Positions 42,251 to 53,976 of a stretch of 64,000 nucleotides of DNA are shown one piece after another. The translations under genes were made by a program, and so were the position numbers. The stretch covers positions 1 through 64,000 of the forward strand of contig NZ_SMKW01000022.1 of the NCBI RefSeq assembly GCF_004348985.1, in the 5' to 3' direction. The notes below the pieces were generated by a model. It did not search any database. It saw only the letters and a list, made by a program, of their open reading frames with translations, and was not told where the DNA came from. Numbering within the stretch: position 1 is the first letter of the stretch; each line of letters begins with the position of its first letter. The stretch is from Saccharopolyspora elongata (GTDB lineage: Bacteria > Actinomycetota > Actinomycetes > Mycobacteriales > Pseudonocardiaceae).

Positions 42251-43321
42251 CTAGAGCATCGGCTGCACGATGCCGTTCTCGTCCACGTTGCCGGCGAATT
42301 CCTCCCAGTCCATGTTCGCTATCGAGAGGTTGTTCTCGATCTCCTGGATCGCCGGTGGAGTGGCGCGGAAGGTCTGGCCGAGGTTTTCCTCGTCGAGATC
42401 GACGACCAGCACGTGGCGTTCGGGGGATTCCATGGTCGCCTTGTCGGCGACGACCAGCAACGCCCAGTCGGCGTCCGGCGGCACCAGCTGGACGAGTTGT
42501 GCGGCGGTCAGGCCTTCGAACCTGATGTCGTCGACGGGTTCCACGTCCGCGGTGAAGACGTCGTCGTCGAACACCTGGCGCGGTGCGGTCACCTGGCTGC
42601 TCGCAGCGGCCCACGCCTCGTCGTCGGAGAAATCGGTGCGCACCAGGGGCACCGACCCGATCAGCGGCAACTGCGGCGTGCCGGCCGGAACCTCCGCTGG
42701 CGCCACCGGTTCGCGCGCCTCCTCGAACAGCGGCGCTTCCGGGGGTTCCACGAGCGTGCCCCGGTAGGCGACCGGGGCTTGGCCCGCCGGTTGGCGGTAG
42801 CCGATGAAGTTGGCGCTGGATCGCTTGAGGGTCAGGCCGCTGACCACGAACTCCTCGGACTCGCCGGACCAGCCGGGCTTCCACAGCCCGACCGAGTACG
42901 CGTTGCCCGACCGGTCGCGCCACGCCGCCCACTGCAGCGGCGACTCCTCGCCGTCATCGATGAGGAACCGCAGCCGTCCCGCCGGGTGCCACCCCTTGCC
43001 CAGGGTTTCGGTGGTGAACTCGAACCCGTGGACACCATCGGCGTCCTCGAAGACCTCGTGGCCTTCGAGCTCGCCGCGAACCTGGACCAGATGGGCGCTG
43101 GCTGCTCGCCGGTGGCCGAAACAACTGCTCATGTCCGGCGCGAATGCGAGCGCGGACTCCGCGCCGTCCCGCGTGACCCAGGACAGCTGCTCCGGCACCG
43201 CGCTCCCGTCTTCGGCGAGGTGCACCAGCAGCCGAGGGCCTGGCTCCCACTCCACGGCCGCCAGATCACGCCGCCACATGCGAAAGACGAACACCGAAGC
43301 GTCGCCCGAAGCCGACTGCAC
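42251..43321 (-). CDS. Uncharacterised protein with DUF6924-like C-terminus
   Basis: A 356-residue protein. The start is GTG at 43321, chosen for GAGGAGA four bases upstream; GTG at 43294 is an alternative. The C-terminal 100 residues (LTAAQLVQLVPPDADWALLV, later ENNLSIANMDWEEFAGNVDE) resemble the DUF6924 domain of actinobacteria. The first half is beta-rich with many Trp and Gly (GLWKPGWSGESEEFVVSG) and no recognised motif. Cytoplasmic, no signal. Convergent with the SLOG operon. Function unknown. Confidence 0.72.
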   Translation of the reverse strand: MQSASGDASVFVFRMWRRDLAAVEWEPGPRLLVHLAEDGSAVPEQLSWVTRDGAESALAFAPDMSSCFGHRRAASAHLVQVRGELEGHEVFEDADGVHGFEFTTETLGKGWHPAGRLRFLIDDGEESPLQWAAWRDRSGNAYSVGLWKPGWSGESEEFVVSGLTLKRSSANFIGYRQPAGQAPVAYRGTLVEPPEAPLFEEAREPVAPAEVPAGTPQLPLIGSVPLVRTDFSDDEAWAAASSQVTAPRQVFDDDVFTADVEPVDDIRFEGLTAAQLVQLVPPDADWALLVVADKATMESPERHVLVVDLDEENLGQTFRATPPAIQEIENNLSIANMDWEEFAGNVDENGIVQPML

Positions 43322-43503
43322 AGAAGTCTCCTCGAAACCACGGCGCCGGGACACCCGGCCCGGCGGCACCTCACGAGCGAGACCCAACGTAGCCACGCCC
43401 CATGACAGGCAGCGCCACATCCAGCGAGGACTGTCCCTGCGGGCATGTTGCGAAGCCTGAAAGGGCAGCGGAATGCTCGACTGTCTCTTGTGGACTCCGG
43501 TGC

Positions 43504-44079
43504 TCAGCGGGTGTGGACCGAAACCGCGTAGTCGCCGTCGGTGAAGGGAGCCCGGTCCCAGGTGGCGAACCGGTCGGTCAGCGTGAGCCCGGCCGCCGCC
43601 GCGTGCGCGTCGTAGTCGGCGATCCGGTAACCGCGGTGGAGGCTGAAACCGGCGATGAGCAGTCCCGCGGGGCGCACGTGGCGGGCCACGCCGGCCACGA
43701 GCGCCGCTTGCGTGCCGGGCGGCGTGAACAGCGGGACGTTGCCGGCCATGACGACCACGTCGAAGGTCCGCCCGAGGTCGAGCCCGGCCAGGTCGGCTCG
43801 GACCCAGGTGATCTCCGGGGCCAGGCGGCGGGCGGTGGTCAGCATCGAGCCGTCGACATCGGCCCCGACGACCTCGATGTCGTGCCGGGCCAGTTCGATC
43901 GCCACGCGGCCCGTCCCGCAACCGGCGTCGAGGACGCTCGCGGGGGAGAAGGAGCGGACGAAGCCCGCTTCGCCGTGGACATCCGCCCCGGAAGCCGCCA
44001 ATGCGTCGAACCGCCGCTGGTAGTCCTCGCCGTCCCACCCGGCGGGTGCGGTGGTGGCGGTGTCGCGTCCTTCAGGCAT
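43504..44079 (-). CDS. SAM-dependent methyltransferase
   Basis: A 191-residue class I methyltransferase. SVLDAGCGTGRVAIEL (about 48-63) is motif I, VVGADVDGSML motif II, and RTFDVVVMAGNVPLFTPPG contains the post-II strand. The substrate-binding portion is short, as in ubiquinone/menaquinone-type or small-molecule methyltransferases. A single gene, separated from the exporter operon by a 13-bp-arm inverted repeat. Confidence 0.82.
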   Translation of the reverse strand: MPEGRDTATTAPAGWDGEDYQRRFDALAASGADVHGEAGFVRSFSPASVLDAGCGTGRVAIELARHDIEVVGADVDGSMLTTARRLAPEITWVRADLAGLDLGRTFDVVVMAGNVPLFTPPGTQAALVAGVARHVRPAGLLIAGFSLHRGYRIADYDAHAAAAGLTLTDRFATWDRAPFTDGDYAVSVHTR

Positions 44080-44104
44080 GGCTCGATCTTCGCATTCCCC
44101 GGAG

Positions 44105-44144
44105 ACCTGCGAGTACTACCGGCAGGCCGGCAGTACTCGCAGGT
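44105..44144. terminator. Inverted repeat with 13-bp arms
   Basis: ACCTGCGAGTACT pairs perfectly with AGTACTCGCAGGT around a 14-base loop that is itself nearly palindromic (CCGGCAGGCCGG). It lies between the exporter stop and the methyltransferase start and may be terminator, operator or both. Confidence 0.55.
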
Positions 44145-44149
44145 GGTGG

Positions 44150-46431
<2,282 letters not shown>

Positions 46432-46437
46432 CTCATA

Positions 46438-46469
46438 GTGCAGTATTGCACCCTCGGTTGCACAGTGCA
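46438..46469. promoter_or_regulatory. GTGCA/TGCAC operator cluster
   Basis: GTGCA-GTAT-TGCAC (46438-46451) and TGCACAGTGCA (46459-46469) are inverted repeats of the same TGCAC unit, just before the TetR start. A further TTGCAC lies at 46420. They are most likely the binding sites of the TetR protein. Confidence 0.65.
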
Positions 46470-46677
46470 TCAATACCCACTGTGCTCCCGGCCGCACCCA
46501 ACCGGGCGGCGGCTGACACGTCCGCGTTCCAGCGCCCTGGTCGGGAGCACTTCCGCGACGCGGAGTTCGTGACGGGCTTCGAGGTGCGCATGGAATCACG
46601 CCTTCTCTGCGGCGATGAGTGGCGGCGACGGCATGCGTGACTCGGCCCAGCGAGGGGGGTCGCTGGGCCGGTGGGTG

Positions 46678-47880
46678 TCAGGCGTTCCAGGTCAGGGGGA
46701 GCTTCTCCACTTCGTAGATGTTCGAGTTGGTGTGCATCGGCACTTCTTCCGCGGGTATCGCCAGGCTCAGGTCCGGGAACCGGGTGACGAGTGCCGGGAG
46801 TGCCGTTCGCAGCTCTATTCGTGCGAGGTGCTGGCCGAGGCACTGGTGGACGCCGTGGACGAAGGTGAGGTGTCCGGTCGCGTTGCGGCGCAGGTCCAGG
46901 GCGTCCGGGTTGGGGAACTTGCCCGGGTCCCGGTTGGCCGCGTCCATGGAGACGGTGACGCTTTCTCCCGCCTTGATCAGGCGGCCGTCGATTTCGGCGT
47001 CTTCCAGTGCGGCCCGAACCGTGCAGGGGCCGATTCCGGTGTAGCGCAGCAATTCCTCGACCGCTCCGTCGGCGAGGTCCGGGTCGTTGCGCAGAGCGGC
47101 GAGCTGGTCGGGGTTTATCAGGAGGGCGAAGGTGGCCATCCCGATCACGCTCGCCGTGGTGTGCAGGCCCGCGAACAGGAGGAAGGCGCCGAGTCCGAAC
47201 AGCTCCTCGTCGGTCAGGTCACTGGTGGTCAGTTCGCTGAGGACGTCGTCGGTGGGGTTGGCGCGCTTGGCCAGGACGAGCTCGCTGATGTAGTCCTGCA
47301 GCCCCTTCAGCGCGGCGATCTGGTCCTCCGGGGTGGTCCCGTCCCGCAGCACCACGCCGTCCGCGAGGTGCTGGAACTTCTCGCGATCGGTGTAGGGGAC
47401 GCCCAGCAGCTCGCAGATCACCAGCGCCGGAATCGGTCGCGCGTACAACTCCATGAGGTCGGCCGGAGACCCCTGCCGCTGCATCGCGTCCAGGCGCTCG
47501 GTGGTGAACTCCGCCACCCGATCCGCCAGCAGGCGGATGCGGCGCGGGGTGAACTTCCCGGCCAGCAGCCTGCGGTAGCGGGTGTGCTCCGGCGCGTCCA
47601 ACCCGAGGAAGTCCCCCGGCGATGCGGGAGGCGCCGGCTCGGTGATACCGGGCATCGGCATGTGCAGCAGCTCGTACCGGTTGCTGAACCCGGGATGCGC
47701 GAGCACGGCGCGGGCCTGGTCGTAGCCGGTCGCCAGCCAGCCCTCGTGCCCGTCCGGGTAGGTCATCTGCACGAGCGGCTGTTCCTCGCGCAGGCGAGCG
47801 AGCTCCGGTGGCAGGTGGAACGGGTGCTCGGGAGACCGCTGGAACAGCAGCTCCAGCTTGGTGAAAGGTTCTGCCATCAT
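46678..47880 (-). CDS. Cytochrome P450
   Basis: A 400-residue bacterial class I P450. The haem-cysteine loop FVHGVHQCLGQHLAR is at about 344-358, EELLRYT (ExxR) near 280, and the I-helix is FLLFAGLHTTASVIG (about 236-250). The usual acidic residue of the I-helix A-G-x-(D/E)-T pattern is histidine here, which may alter oxygen activation. The ATG at 47880 has AGGAGG upstream and overlaps the reductase stop. Its own ferredoxin and reductase genes precede it, so the chain is self-sufficient. Substrate unknown. Confidence 0.9.
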   Translation of the reverse strand: MMAEPFTKLELLFQRSPEHPFHLPPELARLREEQPLVQMTYPDGHEGWLATGYDQARAVLAHPGFSNRYELLHMPMPGITEPAPPASPGDFLGLDAPEHTRYRRLLAGKFTPRRIRLLADRVAEFTTERLDAMQRQGSPADLMELYARPIPALVICELLGVPYTDREKFQHLADGVVLRDGTTPEDQIAALKGLQDYISELVLAKRANPTDDVLSELTTSDLTDEELFGLGAFLLFAGLHTTASVIGMATFALLINPDQLAALRNDPDLADGAVEELLRYTGIGPCTVRAALEDAEIDGRLIKAGESVTVSMDAANRDPGKFPNPDALDLRRNATGHLTFVHGVHQCLGQHLARIELRTALPALVTRFPDLSLAIPAEEVPMHTNSNIYEVEKLPLTWNA

Positions 47881-49052
47881 CGAATTCCTCCTACTGGTAA
47901 GGGATTTCGCAGCATGCGGCGTGCGGTTCGGACGCCGCGGGGGTGGTTCCAGCCGATGGCGGCGGTGACCCCGTCGTCGCCTTCGGCCAGCGCGAGGAAG
48001 CGGCCCTCGCGGGGATTTCCTTCGGCGATCCGGATCCGCGCTTGCGGCGCGATGACGCCGTGCACCTGGATCTTGGTGTCGTACTGGTCCGACCAGAAGT
48101 ACGGGATCGGGCTGTACCGGCGGTCGCCGCCGAGGATGTTTTCGGCGACGACCAGGGCCTGTTCCGTGGCGTTGGTGCGGGTTTCCAGCCGCGCGGTGGT
48201 GCCGGTGCCGGGGTCGTGCCAGCGAGCGACGTCGCCGACCGCGTACACGTCGTCGGCGGCTCGCAGCGAGGCGTCGCAGCCCACCCCGTCGTCCAGGTGC
48301 AGGCCGCTGTCCGCCAGCCATCCGGTGGCGGGCGCGGACCCGGCGGCCAGCACCGCGAGATCGGCCTCGACGACCTCGCCCGAGGTCAGTTCCACCCCGG
48401 AGGTCTTGCCGTCGGCACCGATGAGCCGGGCGGCGCCGACGCCGGTGCGCAGCCGCACGCCGCGCGATTCGTGCAGTGCGGCGACGTGACCGCCGAGCTC
48501 GGCCCCGAGCTGCAACGCCATCGGCACCGGTCCCGGATCGATGAGCGTCACCTGCTTGCCGAGAGCGCAGCAGGCGGCCGCTACCTCGCAGCCGAGGACT
48601 CCCGCGCCGATCACTGCGACTCGCCGTGCGGCCTGGAGGTCCTGCTTGAGGCGGAGCGCGTCGTCCAGCGTCCGGAGGGTGCGCGCGTCGGCGAAGCCGG
48701 CCGGTCGGCACGGCACCAGGCCGGTCGCGATCACCAGCGCCCCGTACGACAGGGCCTTGCCCCGGTCCAGCACGACCGTGCGGGTGTCGAGCCGGAGCCG
48801 CTCGGCGCGGTGGCCGAGCAGCCAGTCCACCTGCAGTTCGTCCAGCCCGCCGGCGGGACGCAGGTGGACCGCCTCCGCGGACCACCGTCCGATGAGGACC
48901 TCCTTGGACAGCGGCGGCCGGTCGTAGGGCGGGCGAGGTTCTTCGCCGACGATCCTGATCCGGCCGGTGAATCCCTTGCGGCGCAAGGCCTCCGCCACGG
49001 TCAGGCCGCCCACGGACGCGCCGACGATCAGCACGTCGTCGGGGATGGTCAC
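47877..49052 (-). CDS. FAD-dependent ferredoxin reductase
   Basis: A 391-residue pyridine-nucleotide-disulfide-fold reductase of the putidaredoxin-reductase type. VLIVGASVGGLTVAEALRRKG (about 7-27) binds FAD, RPPYDRPPLSKEVL is the family's second motif, RVAVIGAGVLGCEVAAAC (about 144-161) binds NAD(P)H, and DVYAVGDVARW (about 264-274) the flavin end. It passes electrons from NAD(P)H to the ferredoxin encoded just upstream. GTG start overlapping the ferredoxin stop. Confidence 0.89.
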   Translation of the reverse strand: MTIPDDVLIVGASVGGLTVAEALRRKGFTGRIRIVGEEPRPPYDRPPLSKEVLIGRWSAEAVHLRPAGGLDELQVDWLLGHRAERLRLDTRTVVLDRGKALSYGALVIATGLVPCRPAGFADARTLRTLDDALRLKQDLQAARRVAVIGAGVLGCEVAAACCALGKQVTLIDPGPVPMALQLGAELGGHVAALHESRGVRLRTGVGAARLIGADGKTSGVELTSGEVVEADLAVLAAGSAPATGWLADSGLHLDDGVGCDASLRAADDVYAVGDVARWHDPGTGTTARLETRTNATEQALVVAENILGGDRRYSPIPYFWSDQYDTKIQVHGVIAPQARIRIAEGNPREGRFLALAEGDDGVTAAIGWNHPRGVRTARRMLRNPLPVGGIR

Positions 49053-49249
49053 GGCGTTTCCTCGATGCGGATCGCAGCGGCGGGGCACAGCATCGCGGCT
49101 TCCCGCACCGCATCGTGCAGGTCGGCCCGCGGTGCCGGGTCGAGCAGCACCACGACACCGTCCTCGTCGCGCTGGTCGAACACCTCCTCGGCGGCGAGCA
49201 CGCACTGGCCGCCGCCGGTGCACTTCACTTCGTCCACGGTGATCTTCAT
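49049..49249 (-). CDS. [3Fe-4S]-type ferredoxin
   Basis: A 66-residue ferredoxin beginning MKITVDEVKCTGGGQC. CysxxxxxCys (CTGGGQC) and the distal CPAAAI fit the single-cluster three-iron type used by actinobacterial P450s. TTGGAGC precedes the ATG; four extra upstream residues are not needed. First of the ferredoxin-reductase-P450 trio and 30 bases after the exporter gene. Confidence 0.88.
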   Translation of the reverse strand: MKITVDEVKCTGGGQCVLAAEEVFDQRDEDGVVVLLDPAPRADLHDAVREAAMLCPAAAIRIEETP

Positions 49250-49279
49250 GTTGAGCTCCAATGGGTTCGGGTTCGTACG

Positions 49280-50767
49280 TCAGACTTCTGCGGTGACCCG
49301 CTGAGGGGTGGGAGTGGTGCGGCCCTTCATGACGAGGCGGGCGAGCACGGCGGCGGCGAGCACGAGCGCGGCGGTGGCCCAGCAGGTGATCGCCATGCCC
49401 GAGCTGAACGCCTCGCGAGCGGCGTGCGCGAGCCCGGCATCGCCCAGCGCGAGCGCATCGCCGATCGAGGTGCGGGCCGGTTCTGGTGCGGTCGCGGGCA
49501 TCGCGGAGGTGTAGTTCGCGGCCAGGACGCTGCCGAGGATGGCGATCCCGAGGGCTCCGCCGGCCTGCTGCATCGTGTCGTTCACCGCGGATCCGACGCC
49601 CGCGTGCTCCGGCGGAACGGCGTTCATGAGCGCCGCGACGGCGGCTGGCTGCGCGAGACCGGCCCCGACGCCGAACACCGTCAGCGCCGATGCCACCGCG
49701 ACGACGCCGCTGTCCGGGGAAAGGCTTCCCAGCAAGGCGAATCCGACGGCCACCACGGTCAGCCCTACCGCGGTCATGGTCCGGTTGCCGATCTTGTCGC
49801 CGAGGGTGGCGCCGAGGGCGTTGGTCAGGATCGTGGCCAACGCGATGGGCACCATCATCGCGCCCGCCTGCGTCGGGGTGTAGCCGAGGACGAACTGCAG
49901 GTACTGGGTGAACACCAGGACCAGCCCGCCGAATCCGACCTGAGTCAGGACCAGCGCGAAGCTACCGCCGGAGAAATCGCGGTCCCGGTACAGCGCGAGC
50001 GGGACCATCGGGGACGCCGTCCTGGTCTCCCAGACCGCGAACGCGATCAGGACGACCACGGCCACCGCGAGCCGGGTCAGGGTGGCCGGGTGGGTCAGGC
50101 CGGTGACCGGGAGTTCGATGATCGCCCACACCAGCACGGTCAGCCCGACCATCGACAGGACCGCGCCGAGCGGGTCGGCCCGGCGGGCGGGCGCCCGGGA
50201 TTCGGGCATCAGGGCGAGCGCGGCGATGATCGCCAGGACCGCGATCGGGACGTTGATGAGGAAGACCGATCCCCAGCCGAAGCCGGTGACCAGCACCCCG
50301 CCGAGGATGGGCCCGCCGATCATGCCGACCATCAGCACCGACGACCAGACCGAGGTGGCCTTGCGCCGCTCCTCGTCGTCGAACACCGTGATCAGGATCG
50401 ACAGCGTGCTCGGCAGCACCAGCGCGCAGCCCACGCCCATCAGGGCGCGGTAGGCGATCAGCTCGCCCGAGCTCGCCGCGCCGGCGGCCAGCAGCGAGGC
50501 CAGCCCGAACAGGGCCAGGCCGATGATCATCACCCGCCGTCGCCCGTACCGGTCCGACAGGCTGCCCGCGGTGAGCAGCAGGCCCGCGGTGGTCAGGATG
50601 TAGGCGTCGCCGATCCACTGGATGTCCTGGGAGTCCGCCCCCAGGTCCTGGACCAGCACCGGGATCGCGACCGTGAGCACCTGGTTGTCGATCGTCAGGA
50701 CCAGGGTGCTCAGGCACAGCACGACCAGGACGAGCCAGCGTCGTGGGTTGGGTTGCGTTTTCGACAC
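49280..50767 (-). CDS. MFS exporter, DHA2 type
   Basis: A 495-residue transporter with about 14 membrane helices. STLVLTIDNQVLTVAIPVLV (about 20-39) carries the membrane-embedded Asp of DHA2 exporters and GSLSDRYGRRRVMIIGLALF (about 68-87) is motif A. It starts at GTG. It is first of an operon with the ferredoxin, reductase and P450, pointing to export of the compound the P450 modifies, or self-protection. Three 11-bp-phased repeats precede it, beneath the SARP gene end. Confidence 0.86.
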   Translation of the reverse strand: MSKTQPNPRRWLVLVVLCLSTLVLTIDNQVLTVAIPVLVQDLGADSQDIQWIGDAYILTTAGLLLTAGSLSDRYGRRRVMIIGLALFGLASLLAAGAASSGELIAYRALMGVGCALVLPSTLSILITVFDDEERRKATSVWSSVLMVGMIGGPILGGVLVTGFGWGSVFLINVPIAVLAIIAALALMPESRAPARRADPLGAVLSMVGLTVLVWAIIELPVTGLTHPATLTRLAVAVVVLIAFAVWETRTASPMVPLALYRDRDFSGGSFALVLTQVGFGGLVLVFTQYLQFVLGYTPTQAGAMMVPIALATILTNALGATLGDKIGNRTMTAVGLTVVAVGFALLGSLSPDSGVVAVASALTVFGVGAGLAQPAAVAALMNAVPPEHAGVGSAVNDTMQQAGGALGIAILGSVLAANYTSAMPATAPEPARTSIGDALALGDAGLAHAAREAFSSGMAITCWATAALVLAAAVLARLVMKGRTTPTPQRVTAEV

Positions 50768-50791
50768 GCCGGCAACAGTGCCGACCGGCGA

Positions 50792-50819
50792 TGACAGCCG
50801 TCTGACAGCGACCTGACAG
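50792..50819. promoter_or_regulatory. Three TGACAG repeats at 11-bp phase (SARP-type box)
   Basis: TGACAG is found at 50792-50797, 50803-50808 and 50814-50819, exactly 11 bp apart. Direct repeats with this phasing are the known binding mode of SARP/OmpR-type activators. They lie 25 bases before the exporter's GTG and just beyond the stop of a SARP gene, so activation of the exporter-P450 operon by that protein is likely. Confidence 0.75.
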
Positions 50820-50835
50820 CCCGGCCGCGCCGCTG

Positions 50836-53800
50836 TCAGGTCGTGTAAGCGGTCAGCCGGTCGAGCGCTTCATGGCGCGGCATTTCGGCGCCCCGGCGGT
50901 ACGCCTCGTCGTATTCGGCCTGGCCGAGGCGCCGCGCGAGTTCGGTGACGAGCTCGCGCAGTTCCGGGTCGCCGTGGTCGAACGCACCGCGGATGGTCTG
51001 GCTCATACCCAGCGCGGTGGCAGCACCGACCGGATCGCCCTCCAGGCGCAGCAGCATCGCGAGCTGCTGGGCGGCCGGCGCGATGTCCCGGTGGGCGAAT
51101 GCCGCCGTGACGGCGCTGGGGAGCAGCACGCGCGCCCCCGCGGCGTCGCCCGCTGCGAGCCGGTTCGCCATCCTCGCCGAGGCGATCCGGGCCTCGATCG
51201 ACTCGGCGGGCAGCGGCGTCTCGCGGGCCAGCAGCGCCATCCGGTCGAGCACCCGGTCCGCGCGGTCCGGATGTCCCGAGCGGCGGTGGAACTCGGCGAT
51301 GGCGACCAGGGTTTCGGCTTCCAGAAACCGCTGGCCGCGGTCCCGGGCCTCCTGCTCGGCGGCGTCGATGTCACGCCGGGCGCCGTCGAGATCTCCGCTG
51401 CGCATCCGTTCGGTGGCGAGCCCGATCCGGTACGAGAACGCGTCCTGCGGGGTCAGCGCGAGGCTCCGTTCGAAGGCGGCGATCGCCTCGTCGTGGTCGC
51501 CGTCGACGGAGCGCACCTGCGCCTGGCCGGACAGCACCATCGCCGTCCACAGGCGGTCACCGGTCTCCTCGAAGCCGCGCAACGCGTGCGCCAGCGCCGT
51601 CGAGCAGCCGCCCCAGTCGCCTTGATCGCGGTGGATGAACGCTTCCACCATGAACGTGCAGGCGGTGGCCCACCGGTCGGAGCGGGCGCGGACCTCCCGC
51701 ATCTGGCGTGCGACCAGCTCGTCCAGGCCGAGGAAGTGCCCCATCGGCAGGGTCGCCATCAGCAGCATCGGGTAGCGCTGGAGCGCTCCGGTGCGCGCGC
51801 AGTCCTCGATCAGCGCGTGAGTCCGCTCGGCGTCGGCCTTCGGCCCGCTGTCTCCGGCCAGCAGGTGGATCGCGGTGAACGCGGCGCGGGCGTCCTCGGG
51901 CAGCGCGTCGCCGAACTCGACCACCCTGGCCACGTAGTTGTCGGACCGCGCGTCGTAGCGCAGGGAGTTCCAGTACCAGTACAGCGGGCCGAGGATCTGG
52001 ACCGCGGTGCCCGGATCCTCGTCGTCGATGGCCGATCGCAGTGCGAACATCAGGTTGTCGTACTCGGCGTCGAAGATCAGCAGGGACTCCGGCTGCCGGG
52101 CGGAGCGCAGCAGCGGTTCGTGCTCCTCGGCCAACTCGGCGAAGTAGCGCGTGAATCTGCCCCGGACCGGCTCTTCTTCCCCGGCCTGCCGGAGTTTGTG
52201 CGCGGCGTGGGCCCGAATGCTCTCCAGCATCCGGTACCCGTTCCCGGTCTGCTCCACGATGGACTTCTCGACCAGCGCGTCGAGCACGTAGCCGACGTCG
52301 TCGGCAGGCAGGTCCGCCGCGTCCGAGCACACCGCCACCGCCGCGTCGCCACCGGTCGCGGCGGGGAACACCGACATCCGCCGTGCCAGCAGCCTTTCCT
52401 GCTCGGTCAGCAGGTCCCAGCTCCACTCGATCACCGCGTGCAGGGTGCGCTGGCGCGGCTGCGCCCCCCGGTTTCCCGTGGACAGCAACCGGAACCGGTC
52501 GTCGAGTCGCCGCTCGATCTGCTCGGGGCTCATCGCCCGCAGCCGTGCGGCGGCCAGTTCCAGGGCGAGCGGCAGGCCGTCCAGCCTGCGCACCACGTTC
52601 ACCACCGCATCCACAGTGGACATGTTCAGCTCGAAGCCCGGCCGCACGGCCGCCGCGCGGTCGACGAAAAGCCGCACCGCGGCGGACCCGGACGCATCCG
52701 CCGGGTCCGCGCGGTGCCGCGGCAGGTCGAGCGGCCCGAGGCGGCACAGCGCCTCGCCCATGACCTCCAGCGACTCCCGGCTGGTGGCGAGGATGGCCAG
52801 CTGCGGCTGGCGTTCCAGCAGCTGCCGGGCGAACTCCGCGGCGGCCCCGACGACGTGCTCGCAGTTGTCCAGGACGAGCACGGCCTCTCCGCCGCCGAGC
52901 AGCTCGACCACCCGGTCCAGCGGGTCGCCCGGGCCGCCGCCGGAGATCCTGCCGTCCGGGGAGCTGAGCACGCCGAGCACCGCGTCGGCCACGCTGCCCG
53001 GTCCGCTCACCCCGGCGAGCGGGACCAGCCACAACCGGCCGCGCCGGTGGGCCCGATGCCTGGACGCCGCCTCCACCGCCAGCCGGGTCTTGCCCACGCC
53101 GCCGGGCCCGAGGACCGTGACCAGCCGGGAGGTCTGCATCAACTCGGCGAGCAGCGCCAACTCGTCGTCTCGGCCGACGAACGTGGTCAGCGGCGCGGGC
53201 AGGCGGCCCGGTGCCGATTCGGGCCGTGCCGCCGGGCGGTTCGTCCCGCCGCGCAGCACGGCCAGGTGTGCTTCCCGCACCTCGGCGGAAGGATCGACGC
53301 CGAGCTCGTCGGCGAGCGTGCCGCGGAGTTCCTCGTGCACGGCCAGGGCGTCGGCCTGGCGGCCGGCCGCGTGCAGCGCGCGCATGCGCAGCGCGGCCAG
53401 CCGTTCCCGGAGCGGGTGCTCCGCGGAGAGCGTCTCCAGGTCGGCCAGGATCTCGGCGTGGTGGCCGAGTCGCAGCTCCGCATCGAAACGGTCTTCGACG
53501 GCGCCGATCCGGAGTTCCTCCAGGCGCACGCCGGCCCTGGTGGCGAACGGGGCGTCGAGCACGTCGGAGAAGGCGGTGCCCTGCCACAGGGCGAGCGCGG
53601 CGCCGAGCGATGCGGCCGCTTCGCGCGGCACGTCCGCTGCTAGTTCCCGCCTGCCCCGCGCGGCCATCTCCTCGAACCGGTGCGCGTCGACGTTCTCCGC
53701 GGGCACCGCGAGTCGGTAGCCCGTCCGCGTCGACTCCAGCGTCCCGGCGTCCCCCAACGCCTTTCGCAGCCGGTACACCACTGCGTGCAATGCGTTGACC

Positions 53801-53976
53801 GCGTCCGCCGGCGGATCGTCGTACCAGAGGTCGTCGATGAGCGAACCGGTCGGCACGATCTCGCCCGCGCTCAGCGCGAGCCTCGCCAGCAGCATGCGCG
53901 GCCCGGAACCCGGGACGCGGATCGGAGTCCCGTCCTCCGCGCAGGCCCCGACCGGCCCGAGCACTGTCACCCGCAT
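50836..53976 (-). CDS. SARP/AfsR-type regulator with NB-ARC and TPR domains
   Basis: A 1046-residue regulator. An OmpR-like winged helix is at about 1-90 (LLARLALSAGEIVPTGSLID to ALHAVVYRLRKALG), and a BTAD helical domain at about 95-245 (NVDAHRFEEM to ELGVDPSAEVREAHLAVLRG). An NB-ARC ATPase follows with P-loop GPGGVGKT at about 288-295 and VLVLDNCEHV Walker B near 367, then a TPR-like C-terminal half. The ATG at 53976 is preferred because the DNA-binding domain starts directly. It should be an ATP-dependent activator of the adjacent exporter-ferredoxin-P450 operon. Confidence 0.9.
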   Translation of the reverse strand: MRVTVLGPVGACAEDGTPIRVPGSGPRMLLARLALSAGEIVPTGSLIDDLWYDDPPADAVNALHAVVYRLRKALGDAGTLESTRTGYRLAVPAENVDAHRFEEMAARGRRELAADVPREAAASLGAALALWQGTAFSDVLDAPFATRAGVRLEELRIGAVEDRFDAELRLGHHAEILADLETLSAEHPLRERLAALRMRALHAAGRQADALAVHEELRGTLADELGVDPSAEVREAHLAVLRGGTNRPAARPESAPGRLPAPLTTFVGRDDELALLAELMQTSRLVTVLGPGGVGKTRLAVEAASRHRAHRRGRLWLVPLAGVSGPGSVADAVLGVLSSPDGRISGGGPGDPLDRVVELLGGGEAVLVLDNCEHVVGAAAEFARQLLERQPQLAILATSRESLEVMGEALCRLGPLDLPRHRADPADASGSAAVRLFVDRAAAVRPGFELNMSTVDAVVNVVRRLDGLPLALELAAARLRAMSPEQIERRLDDRFRLLSTGNRGAQPRQRTLHAVIEWSWDLLTEQERLLARRMSVFPAATGGDAAVAVCSDAADLPADDVGYVLDALVEKSIVEQTGNGYRMLESIRAHAAHKLRQAGEEEPVRGRFTRYFAELAEEHEPLLRSARQPESLLIFDAEYDNLMFALRSAIDDEDPGTAVQILGPLYWYWNSLRYDARSDNYVARVVEFGDALPEDARAAFTAIHLLAGDSGPKADAERTHALIEDCARTGALQRYPMLLMATLPMGHFLGLDELVARQMREVRARSDRWATACTFMVEAFIHRDQGDWGGCSTALAHALRGFEETGDRLWTAMVLSGQAQVRSVDGDHDEAIAAFERSLALTPQDAFSYRIGLATERMRSGDLDGARRDIDAAEQEARDRGQRFLEAETLVAIAEFHRRSGHPDRADRVLDRMALLARETPLPAESIEARIASARMANRLAAGDAAGARVLLPSAVTAAFAHRDIAPAAQQLAMLLRLEGDPVGAATALGMSQTIRGAFDHGDPELRELVTELARRLGQAEYDEAYRRGAEMPRHEALDRLTAYTT

